Assembly (NCBI GenBank): GCA_046484825.1
Contig: JAWOIE010000193.1
Span: 1-6,879, forward strand
DNA: 6,879 nt
Source of the DNA: CAJYAN01 sp046484825
Lineage (GTDB): Bacteria > Pseudomonadota > Gammaproteobacteria > UBA6429 > Thiohalophilaceae
Direction: 5' to 3'
The position numbers were made by a program, and so were the translations under genes. The notes below the pieces were generated by a model. The model was not told the origin of the DNA. It did no database searches and was given only the letters and a program-made list of their open reading frames with translations. Positions 1 through 5,191 of the stretch are shown one piece after another (within the stretch, counting starts at the first letter, position 1; each line of letters starts with the position of its first letter).

Positions 1-308
1 CCCCCTGTTACCAGGAGCTGGCGATGTTGAGCGCTGCACAAAGGCAACAGGCCTTTAATCTGGTGTTGATCGCTGTCGATGGTGCCGATGCCCGGAGTGA
101 GGTCGAGGCGGTATTGGCAAAACATCAGTTTAAGACCGTAAGTGCCTGGTTGTTTGAGGAAGCGGGCGCGCCCCACCTGCGGCATGAAATCGATCCCCTC
201 TGGTATGGCGAACTGCCGCGAAGTTATCTGTTTGATACGCACCATCAACGACAGGCCGTGTCGGGCCTGCTCCGCCGCGCGCAATTGTTCCAGCGACAAT
301 CCCGTTAA
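1..308 (+). CDS. TlpA-like thioredoxin-fold protein, C-terminal part (5' partial)
   Basis: The frame is already open at base 3 and reads P-C-Y-Q-E-L-A-M-L before the first in-frame ATG at 24. The Cys at bases 6-8 followed by Y-Q-E-L fits the second cysteine of a C-x-P-C redox site in TlpA/ResA-type thioredoxin-fold proteins, so the ATG at 24 is internal and the real start lies left of the window. Downstream comes a beta strand (LVLIAVDG), then W-Y-G-E-L-P-R-S-Y-L-F-D, the cis-proline loop region that faces the active site in this fold, and an Arg/Gln-rich tail ending at TAA 306-308. Such proteins are usually periplasmic or membrane-anchored thiol-disulfide reductases used in cytochrome c maturation or redox homeostasis. 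Here the signal or anchor, the first cysteine and the exact subfamily cannot be seen. The family call is fairly safe; the specific substrate is unknown. Confidence 0.8.
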   Translation, partial: PCYQELAMLSAAQRQQAFNLVLIAVDGADARSEVEAVLAKHQFKTVSAWLFEEAGAPHLRHEIDPLWYGELPRSYLFDTHHQRQAVSGLLRRAQLFQRQSR

Positions 309-614
309 ACGTGCGCAGCGTCACTGCATGCCGGCGGGCCGGTATGGCCGCACCACACTTCCTCGTCCCTTGTGTCAGCACCGCTGTCGGAATAGCGGGA
401 AGATAAATTCGCCTCCCCATCGCTTTTCAGGGTGCTGCGCATCCGCTGCATTAGGCTTTGCTTATCCATGCGCGTAAAAAAGATATAGCCTGCCGGCAAC
501 AGTTGTAGAACCAATACGGTCGTTGTGTTATGAGTATAAAAATTCCTGTCTCTACAACATCCTGGTTGTGGGATTTAATGGCAAGTAAAGTAAGCTAAAT
601 TCAAAGGGGGTTAT
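309..614. other. Gene-poor gap with inverted repeats, leader of the DUF3185 gene
   Basis: No convincing gene is seen in these 306 bases; open frames on both strands have no family resemblance and no good ribosome-binding site. Visible structure: a hairpin at 327-346, an inverted repeat CAGCACC (376-382) / GGTGCTG (431-437), an overlapping CCGCT (381-385) / AGCGG (394-398) stem, and GTTGTAG (502-508) / CTACAAC (552-558) flanking an AT-rich stretch with TATAAA at 535-540. The last third is clearly more AT-rich than the flanking genes and should contain the promoter of the small membrane protein gene at 615, but I cannot pair a good -35 with a -10. Confidence 0.5.
327..346 (+). terminator. Hairpin after the thioredoxin-fold gene, possible terminator without T tract
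   Basis: Eighteen bases after the TAA, bases 327-334 pair with 339-346 (eight pairs, one of them G-T) around a four-base loop CGGG. The stem is GC-rich and stable, but no run of T follows, so intrinsic termination is doubtful. It may protect the 3' end of the mRNA or assist Rho-dependent termination. Confidence 0.25.
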
Positions 615-830
615 ATGGCACGGAACTCAATGTTCAACACAAAGATTATTGGTATTGCACTCATGGTGCTGGGGGCGGGACTGTTAATCTGGGGTTATCA
701 GCTTTCCGAATCCGTGGGCGAACAGGTGACGCAGGTGATCACCGGTGCCAATACCGACAAGGTAATGACCCTGTATATCGGCGGCGCGGTCAGCTTTGTG
801 CTGGGCTTGTTTCTTTCGGCCAAGAAGTAG
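615..830 (+). CDS. DUF3185 family small membrane protein
   Basis: A 71-residue protein with two hydrophobic segments, about residues 10-28 and 50-67. Between them is the polar loop S-E-S-V-G-E-Q-V-T-Q-V-I-T-G-A-N-T-D-K, and it ends in a short basic tail (AKK). The pattern of an N-terminal membrane helix ending in G-Y, then S-x-G-x-x-x-x-x-x-x-T-G-x-x-x-D-K, then a glycine-rich second helix, matches my memory of the DUF3185 family, whose function is unknown. The ATG at 615 is chosen because AAAGGGGG at 603-610 sits four bases upstream; the ATG at 630 has no comparable site. The next gene follows after 12 bases on the same strand, so the two are probably co-transcribed. The likely location is the inner membrane. 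The role is unknown; the pairing with a YeaQ/GlsB-type gene suggests an envelope or stress function, by inference only. Confidence 0.85.
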   Translation: MARNSMFNTKIIGIALMVLGAGLLIWGYQLSESVGEQVTQVITGANTDKVMTLYIGGAVSFVLGLFLSAKK

Positions 831-842
831 GCGGGGGCGCGC

Positions 843-1094
843 ATGAATATAGCGAATTTTATCCTGACGCTGTTAATTGGCGCCCTGGCCGGCTGGCTTG
901 CGGGTAAAATTATGAAAGGCAGAGGCTTTGGCGCCATTGGTAATATTGTCATCGGCATACTGGGTGCAATCCTGGGCGGGTTTATTTTCGGCCTGTTGGG
1001 CATCTCCGCCGGTGGTGTCGTGGGCTTGCTCATTACCGCCACCATAGGCGCCATTGTTCTGGTCTATGTGGTGGGGATTCTCAAAAAACTGTAA
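843..1094 (+). CDS. GlsB/YeaQ/YmgE family stress response membrane protein
   Basis: An 83-residue, very hydrophobic, glycine-rich protein with three predicted membrane helices, about residues 4-22, 30-51 and 56-79. It has the family layout: an N-terminal helix with G-A-L-A-G-W-L-A-G-K, a short basic loop K-G-R-G-F-G, then the signature G-N-I-V-I-G-I-L-G-A-I-L-G-G, and a third helix ending in the basic tail KKL. This is the transglycosylase-associated protein family (PF04226), named so for historical reasons; members are not known to be transglycosylases and are often induced in general stress. Length is typical. Start ATG 843 has GCGGGGGC (831-838) just upstream. It begins 12 bases after the DUF3185 stop, so an operon is likely. 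The exact molecular function is not established for the family. Confidence 0.92.
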   Translation: MNIANFILTLLIGALAGWLAGKIMKGRGFGAIGNIVIGILGAILGGFIFGLLGISAGGVVGLLITATIGAIVLVYVVGILKKL

Positions 1095-1102
1095 TATCCC
1101 CG

Positions 1103-1125
1103 GGTCGAGGGCCAGGTTCTCGACC
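1103..1125 (+). terminator. Inverted repeat after the GlsB-type gene, weak terminator candidate
   Basis: GGTCGAG (1103-1109) and CTCGACC (1119-1125) form a perfect seven-pair stem with a nine-base loop, eight bases after the TAA at 1092-1094. No T run follows. A second short repeat CCTGG (1149-1153) / CCAGG (1162-1166) lies further on. Either could reduce read-through into the MarC-type gene, but neither is a clear intrinsic terminator. Confidence 0.25.
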
Positions 1126-1199
1126 GCCGAGGTGGACTGCTGGCGGCACCTGGTTACCTTGCCAGGGGTTTGCCATGGACCTATGGAGTCTGTGCCGAG

Positions 1200-1820
1200 A
1201 TGACCGAAGCATTGAACGCCTTCGTGGTGTTATTCATTGTGCTGGACCCTGTCGGGGTGGCCTGGATGTTTGCGGCACTGACGGCCGACGCGGAACCGCG
1301 TCAACAACGCGCCATGGCCATACGCGGCGTGATCCTGGCCGGTATGATCATGTACCTGTTTTTTTTCTTTGGCAATGCCCTGTTGCAGTGGATGGGGGTT
1401 GGCTTGCCCGCCTTTCGTATCGCCGGTGGCGTCCTGCTGTTTCTGTTGTCACTGGAAATGGTGTTTGCCCGTCAGTCGGGCCTGCGCTCCACGACCCGGG
1501 GCGAGCAGCATGAGGCGGAAGGCAAACAGGACATTTCAGTTTTCCCCCTGGCCTTCCCGCTGCTGGCCGGGCCGGGCGCTCTAACCACGGTGCTGCTGAT
1601 GGTCGGCAATATCACGACCCTCACCGAGCGGGCCATCATGGCCGGCGTGATACTGGCGGTCTCGGTGGTGACCCTCCTGATCCTGTTACCGGCGCAGCGT
1701 CTGTCGAAGTTGCTGGGGCAGACCGGCGCCAATGTGGTGAGCCGCTTGCTGGGTCTGGTGCTCGCGGCCCTGGCCATGCAATTTATCATTGATGGCATAC
1801 GCCTGAGTTTTTTCACCTGA
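1200..1820 (+). CDS. MarC family (UPF0056) integral membrane protein
   Basis: From ATG 1200 the protein has 206 residues, the usual length for the MarC/SnatA/YhgN family. Six hydrophobic segments are visible, about residues 3-25, 42-62, 70-89, 113-137, 148-165 and 180-200. Family hallmarks are F-I-V-L-D-P-V-G in helix 1, A-F-R-I-A-G-G-V-L-L-F in helix 3 and F-P-L-A-F-P-L-L-A-G-P-G-A after the polar loop (residues 92-112). The frame is open further upstream with a TTG at 1170, but the family start and the weak GGAG at 1185-1188 favour ATG 1200. An archaeal relative, SnatA, transports small neutral amino acids; E. coli MarC was named for multiple antibiotic resistance but later work did not support that role. 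The substrate here is unknown. It lies 105 bases after the GlsB-type gene, with a possible hairpin between, so co-transcription is uncertain. Confidence 0.92.
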   Translation: MTEALNAFVVLFIVLDPVGVAWMFAALTADAEPRQQRAMAIRGVILAGMIMYLFFFFGNALLQWMGVGLPAFRIAGGVLLFLLSLEMVFARQSGLRSTTRGEQHEAEGKQDISVFPLAFPLLAGPGALTTVLLMVGNITTLTERAIMAGVILAVSVVTLLILLPAQRLSKLLGQTGANVVSRLLGLVLAALAMQFIIDGIRLSFFT

Positions 1821-1825
1821 CCGGT

Positions 1826-1844
1826 GCCGCCCGCTCTCGGCGGC
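1826..1844 (+). terminator. GC-rich hairpin after the MarC-type gene
   Basis: GCCGCC (1826-1831) pairs perfectly with GGCGGC (1839-1844) across a seven-base loop. An alternative, longer-range stem is CGCCCGC (1828-1834) with GCGGGCG (1853-1859). The position right after the TGA at 1818-1820 suits a transcript end, but there is no T tract, so this is a weak terminator candidate. Confidence 0.28.
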
Positions 1845-1969
1845 CGTCACTCGCGGGCGTTGCCTGCACTGACATGAAGAGAGGGGCGTCTGCGCGCCGT
1901 TAGTGGCAGACCTCCACAGCCCTGTCAGTTGCCCAGGAAATAGTCAATGCAAACCCTACTGGGTAAGGG

Positions 1970-1975
1970 TATACT
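1970..1975 (+). promoter_or_regulatory. Candidate -10 element for the deaD-type gene
   Basis: TATACT differs from the sigma70 consensus -10 by one base and lies 75 bases before the ATG at 2051. No convincing -35 is seen at 16-18 bases upstream. If used, it would give a 5' leader of roughly 70 bases. The rest of the 1821-2050 gap shows no gene. Confidence 0.4.
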
Positions 1976-2050
1976 GCGCGCCCTATTCTTGAATTTTTCC
2001 ATCCGCCGCTCGGTGTCCCACATCGTCCCGGTCAGTTACAGGTACTTACC

Positions 2051-3904
2051 ATGTCAGCAAACAACGATGTGAGCACGAGTTTTCGTGAGCTCAACCTTAT
2101 TGAACCCGTTTTAGAGGCCCTCGACGATGTGGGTTACGAGACCCCATCACCAATCCAGGCGGCGACTATTCCCCCCTTGCTGGCGGGTAAGGACGTCCTC
2201 GGCACCGCGCAGACCGGCACCGGCAAGACCGCGGCCTTTGCCCTGCCGCTGCTATCGCGTATTGATCTCAAAAAACTGGTGCCACAGGTCCTGGTGCTGG
2301 CGCCAACGCGTGAGCTGGCCATTCAGGTGGCCGAGGCCTTTCAGCGCTATGCGGCGAAAATGAAGGGCTTTCACATCGTGCCCATCTACGGTGGTCAGGA
2401 TCACCGTCGCCAGGTGCAGCTCCTGCAGCGGGGCGTGCATGTGGTCGTCGGCACTCCGGGGCGGGTCATGGACCATATGCGGCGCGGCACCCTCAAGCTG
2501 GATGGCCTGACGGCCCTGGTGCTGGACGAGGCCGATGAAATGTTGCGCATGGGCTTTATCGACGATGTCGAGTGGGTGCTGGAACAGACCCCCAAGAATC
2601 GCCAGATTGCCCTGTTCTCGGCGACCATGCCGACGGTGATTCGCCGTATTGCCCAGACCCATCTGAACAATCCGGAAGAGATTACCATCAAGGTCAAGAC
2701 CACCACCGCCAGCACCATTCGCCAGCGTTTCTGGATGGTCAGCGGCCTGCACAAGCTCGACGCCCTGAGTCGCATCCTGGAGGCGGAGCCCTTCGAGGCC
2801 ATGATTATTTTCGTGCGCACCAAGACCGCGACCACCGAGCTGGCGGCCAAGCTGGAGGCCCGGGGTTATGCCACCGCAGCCCTCAACGGCGATATCGCCC
2901 AGAACCTGCGCGAGCGCACCATTGGCGAGCTCAAGTCCGGCAAGATCGATATCCTGGTGGCCACCGATGTGGCGGCCCGTGGCCTGGATGTGGAACGCAT
3001 CAGTCACGTGGTCAACTACGATATCCCTTACGATACTGAGGCCTACGTGCATCGTATCGGCCGCACCGGCCGCGCCGGTCGCAAGGGTGACGCCATCCTG
3101 TTCGTGGCCCCGCGTGAGCGCCGCCTGCTGGCCGCCATTGAAAAGGCGACCCGGCAGAAAATCGAACCCATGGAGCTGCCGTCCACCGAGATCATCAATG
3201 ACAAGCGCATTGCCGATTTTAAACAACACATCAGCGATACCCTGGCCACCGAGGAACTGGGTTTTTACTACCAGCTACTGGAACAGTACCAGCACGAACA
3301 CAATATTCCTGCCCTGGAGATCGCCGCGGCCCTGGCCAAGTTGTTGCGCGGCGATGAGCCCCTGTTGCTGGCGCCGCCCAAACCGGAGCGGGCGGGCAAG
3401 AGTGAACGTTATGAACGGGGCGAACCGCGGGAGAAACGCCCGGAGCGTGGCGCCCCCCGAGACCGGGGCGGGCGGGATAGCCGTCGCAACGATGCGGACA
3501 TGCAGCGCTACCGTATCGAGGTCGGCAATGCGCATGGCGTCAAGCCGGGCAATATTGTCGGTGCCATTGCCAATGAGGCCGGTATCGACAGCCAGTACAT
3601 AGGCCACATCAAGATCCACGATGACTACAGTACGGTGGACCTGCCCAGCGACCTCTCCGAGGACAAGATTCGCCTGTTGCGCAAGGTCTGGGTGGCGAGT
3701 CAGCCGTTGAATATTTCGCGTCTCGATGACAAACCCGGGCGCGGCGCCAAAGGTGAATTTCGGGATAAACCCGCGCGCAAACCGCGGCCGGAGTACGACA
3801 GCAAGTCGGAGCGCAAACCCCGCACCGTGAAAAAGAAGGCGGCGGCAAAGAAAAAGAAGACCAAGGAAAAGCCTGCCCGAAAAGGCAAGGTGAAAAAGGC
3901 GTAA
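2051..3904 (+). CDS. deaD: DEAD-box ATP-dependent RNA helicase, DeaD/CsdA type
   Basis: A 617-residue protein that unwinds structured RNA using ATP; DeaD/CsdA members act in large ribosomal subunit assembly and cold adaptation. All helicase motifs are present: Q motif (F11, Q36), Walker A A-Q-T-G-T-G-K-T at 53-60, PTRELA 85-90, GG 114-115, TPGR 135-138, DEAD 159-162, SAT 190-192, then in the second RecA domain IIFVRTK 252-258, TDVAARGLD 305-313 and HRIGRTGR 334-341. A dimerisation-like helical region follows (about 385-435). After an Arg/Gly/Glu-rich linker (445-480) comes a DbpA-type RNA-binding domain (about 486-556), and the tail is very Lys-rich (570-617). The domain order and a length near that of E. 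coli CsdA separate it from RhlB, RhlE, SrmB and DbpA. Start ATG 2051 has AGGT at 2040-2043 and fits the family N terminus. It is transcribed alone, with a strong terminator directly after it. Confidence 0.96.
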   Translation: MSANNDVSTSFRELNLIEPVLEALDDVGYETPSPIQAATIPPLLAGKDVLGTAQTGTGKTAAFALPLLSRIDLKKLVPQVLVLAPTRELAIQVAEAFQRYAAKMKGFHIVPIYGGQDHRRQVQLLQRGVHVVVGTPGRVMDHMRRGTLKLDGLTALVLDEADEMLRMGFIDDVEWVLEQTPKNRQIALFSATMPTVIRRIAQTHLNNPEEITIKVKTTTASTIRQRFWMVSGLHKLDALSRILEAEPFEAMIIFVRTKTATTELAAKLEARGYATAALNGDIAQNLRERTIGELKSGKIDILVATDVAARGLDVERISHVVNYDIPYDTEAYVHRIGRTGRAGRKGDAILFVAPRERRLLAAIEKATRQKIEPMELPSTEIINDKRIADFKQHISDTLATEELGFYYQLLEQYQHEHNIPALEIAAALAKLLRGDEPLLLAPPKPERAGKSERYERGEPREKRPERGAPRDRGGRDSRRNDADMQRYRIEVGNAHGVKPGNIVGAIANEAGIDSQYIGHIKIHDDYSTVDLPSDLSEDKIRLLRKVWVASQPLNISRLDDKPGRGAKGEFRDKPARKPRPEYDSKSERKPRTVKKKAAAKKKKTKEKPARKGKVKKA

Positions 3905-3908
3905 AGAC

Positions 3909-3940
3909 AAAGAACCCTGCCGCGGCAGGGTTCTTTTTTT
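3909..3940 (+). terminator. Strong intrinsic terminator of the helicase gene, possibly bidirectional
   Basis: Bases 3909-3936 form a perfect 28-base palindrome (arms AAAGAACCCTGCCG and its complement), followed without a gap by a T run reaching 3940. It starts five bases after the TAA of the helicase gene. On the minus strand the same palindrome is followed by TTTGTCTTT-like sequence, so it can plausibly also end the convergent csp transcript, whose stop codon is 35 bases away. Confidence 0.95.
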
Positions 3941-3974
3941 GGGGCAGAAATCAGGGAGTGTGATTAACTCGCGC

Positions 3975-4178
3975 TTACTGCGGAACGACGTTGCTGGCCT
4001 GCGGGCCCTTGGGGCCATCTTCAACATCGAAGGTCACCGCCTGATTTTCCTTCAGGGTGCGAAAGCCATCACCCTGAATGGCGCTGAAATGCACGAAGAC
4101 GTCTTTGCCGCCGTCATCCTGTGAAAGAAAACCGTAACCTTTTGATTCATTGAACCACTTCACTGTACCTGTTGCCAT
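3975..4178 (-). CDS. CspA-family cold-shock protein
   Basis: A 67-residue single cold-shock domain, the usual length. From M-A-T-G-T-V-K-W-F-N it shows RNP1 as K-G-Y-G-F-L (13-18) and RNP2 as D-V-F-V-H-F (26-31), followed by the conserved L-K-E-N-Q-A-V-T-F-D-V-E region and the A-S-N-V C terminus. These proteins bind single-stranded RNA and DNA through surface aromatics (W8, F17, F28, H30, F31 here) and act as RNA chaperones or antiterminators. The start is the ATG at 4178-4176: on the minus strand AAAGGTAA stands just before it with eight bases between AAGG and ATG, and the family begins there. The frame continues upstream to a GTG at 4256, but those residues do not look like the family. The gene converges on deaD and is divergent from the response regulator. 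Whether it is cold-inducible or constitutive (CspC/CspE-like) cannot be told from the protein. Confidence 0.95.
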   Translation of the reverse strand: MATGTVKWFNESKGYGFLSQDDGGKDVFVHFSAIQGDGFRTLKENQAVTFDVEDGPKGPQASNVVPQ

Positions 4179-4241
4179 AACACTTACCTTTATAAAAAAA
4201 TAATACACGAAACGACTGTGGCGCGAGAACGTCAACCGCCG

Positions 4242-4255
4242 TCCTGTCAACGTCA
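4242..4255 (-). promoter_or_regulatory. Cold-box-like sequence in the csp leader
   Basis: On the minus strand, 4255 to 4242 reads TGACGTTGACAGGA. The E. coli cold box at the start of cspA mRNA is UGACGUACAGA; the two agree if TG is inserted after TGACGT and one G before the final A. It lies about 77 bases before the ATG, so it could be in a transcribed leader. A second TGACGT-like copy (GGTTGACGTT) lies at 4228-4237. The match is imperfect and no paired promoter could be assigned upstream, so this is suggestive only. Confidence 0.35.
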
Positions 4256-4278
4256 CAGCTGGCTGAAACTTTACTGTA

Positions 4279-4304
4279 GGCCTCTAAAAAAGGCCAGTTT
4301 TTTT
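4279..4304 (+). terminator. Small hairpin plus T run between csp and the response regulator
   Basis: GGCCT (4279-4283) and AGGCC (4291-4295) form a five-pair stem with a seven-base loop, followed by AG and seven T (4298-4304). This looks like a short intrinsic terminator on the + strand, although no + strand gene ends here. The stem is short, so it may be chance; on the minus strand there is no T run after it. Confidence 0.3.
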
Positions 4305-4383
4305 CATTGCCGCCACCCCGGGGCGAGCGCGAAAATCCCTGCCATTTGCTGGATTTTTCCTGGCTTAATAAGTATTTTTTAAT

Positions 4384-4435
4384 ATGACACTAAACTGACG
4401 CACCATGGGCTGTGTTTGTGACGCTTTTGTGAAAC
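4384..4435 (+). promoter_or_regulatory. Two pairs of TGA(C/A)-type repeats at 11-base spacing before the response regulator
   Basis: ATGACAC (4384-4390) and CTGACGC (4395-4401) start 11 bases apart; GTGACGC (4418-4424) and GTGAAAC (4429-4435) also start 11 bases apart, and the second pair is embedded in an exact TTTGTGA direct repeat (4415-4421 and 4426-4432). OmpR/PhoB-family regulators bind head-to-tail half-sites with 10-11 base spacing, so this is a candidate autoregulatory operator for the gene that starts at 4457. A possible -10 (TAATAT, 4380-4385) overlaps the first copy but lacks a good -35. Confidence 0.4.
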
Positions 4436-4456
4436 CTCAACCTCATACTGGGCTGC

Positions 4457-5167
4457 ATGCCGATGAAAAACATTTTGCTCGTAGAGGACCAGGAGGATAT
4501 TGCCAACCTGGTCAGGATGCATTTGCAGGATATGCACTGCCAGGTGACCTATGCGGCCAATGGCCGCGAAGGCCTGCAGCAGGCCGAGAACAGGCGTTTT
4601 GACCTGATTATTCTCGACCTGATGCTGCCGGGCATGGATGGCATGGAAATCTGCCGGCGCATTCGCCAGCAATCGGAGTACACCCCGGTATTGATGCTGA
4701 CCTCCAAATCCGCTGAAACGGACCGGGTCCTGGGTCTGGAGACGGGCGCCGATGACTATGTCACCAAACCCTTTAGTATCCGTGAACTGATGGCGCGGGT
4801 GAAGGCGCTGTTCCGGCGGGTGGAGGCCATGGGGGGCGAAGCCGTTGCGGATAAAACGGAGCAAACTTTCGGTGCGTTGAGTATTGATGTTCACAAGCGC
4901 AAGGTGATGTTGGGTGAGCGTCACGTGGACCTGACGGTGAAGGAATTTGACCTGCTGATGCAGTTTGTCTGTCACCCCGGTCGGGTCTATTCGCGGGCAC
5001 AGTTGCTGGATCTGGTCTGGGGCTATGGTCACGAAGGCTATGAACACACGGTGAACTCACACATCAATCGTCTGCGTGGCAAGATCGAAGCCGACCCGGG
5101 ACAACCGCAGTATATCCTCACTGTCTGGGGCATCGGATATAAATTCAACGACGCCCTGTTGGCATGA
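4457..5167 (+). CDS. OmpR/PhoB-family DNA-binding response regulator
   Basis: A 236-residue two-domain transcription regulator. The receiver domain (about 4-122) has the acidic pair E10-D11, phosphoacceptor D54 in I-I-L-D-L-M-L-P-G-M-D-G, switch T82 and K104 in V-T-K-P-F, so it should be phosphorylated normally. After a linker (about 123-136) comes an OmpR-type winged helix domain (137-231), with L-T-x-K-E-F-D-L-L, the recognition-helix region H-T-V-N-S-H-I-N-R-L-R-G-K-I and the wing W-G-I-G-Y-K-F. Start ATG 4457 is listed; ATG 4463 (MKNILLVED) is equally possible, as neither has a strong ribosome-binding site. The histidine kinase gene starts 24 bases after the stop, so the two form a cognate pair in one operon. 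Target genes are unknown; the repeat array just upstream suggests autoregulation. It is divergent from the csp gene. Confidence 0.95.
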   Translation: MPMKNILLVEDQEDIANLVRMHLQDMHCQVTYAANGREGLQQAENRRFDLIILDLMLPGMDGMEICRRIRQQSEYTPVLMLTSKSAETDRVLGLETGADDYVTKPFSIRELMARVKALFRRVEAMGGEAVADKTEQTFGALSIDVHKRKVMLGERHVDLTVKEFDLLMQFVCHPGRVYSRAQLLDLVWGYGHEGYEHTVNSHINRLRGKIEADPGQPQYILTVWGIGYKFNDALLA

Positions 5168-5191
5168 GCCGCGGCGTGCCTGGGAACACAT

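Noticed and set aside
142..477. A + strand frame starting within the thioredoxin-fold gene and running into the gap
   Set aside because: It is an out-of-frame shadow of the real gene, rich in Cys and Arg, with no family resemblance.
305..514. A 69-residue minus-strand frame overlapping the end of the thioredoxin-fold gene
   Set aside because: No recognisable family, no good ribosome-binding site, and the composition looks like chance reading of non-coding DNA.
1170..1199. Upstream TTG start for the MarC-type gene
   Set aside because: The added ten residues (MPWTYGVCAE) do not fit the family N terminus, and ATG 1200 gives the usual length.
2252..3229. A 325-residue minus-strand frame opposite the helicase gene
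   Set aside because: It lies wholly inside the well-supported deaD frame; long antisense frames are common opposite GC-biased genes, and its His/Gly/Gln-rich sequence matches no family I know.
4179..4256. N-terminal extension of the cold-shock protein from a GTG at 4256
   Set aside because: The family starts at MATGTVKWF, with a good ribosome-binding site directly before it; the extension lies over the leader and does not resemble the family.
4228..4256. Pho box or more response-regulator half-sites in the csp leader (GTCA at 4231, 4246, 4252)
   Set aside because: Steps of 15 and 6 bases do not fit the 11-base step of Pho boxes or of the array at 4384-4435; the cold-box reading fits better.
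4379..5047. A 222-residue minus-strand frame opposite the response regulator
   Set aside because: It is antisense to a complete response regulator with all expected motifs and shows no domain of its own.
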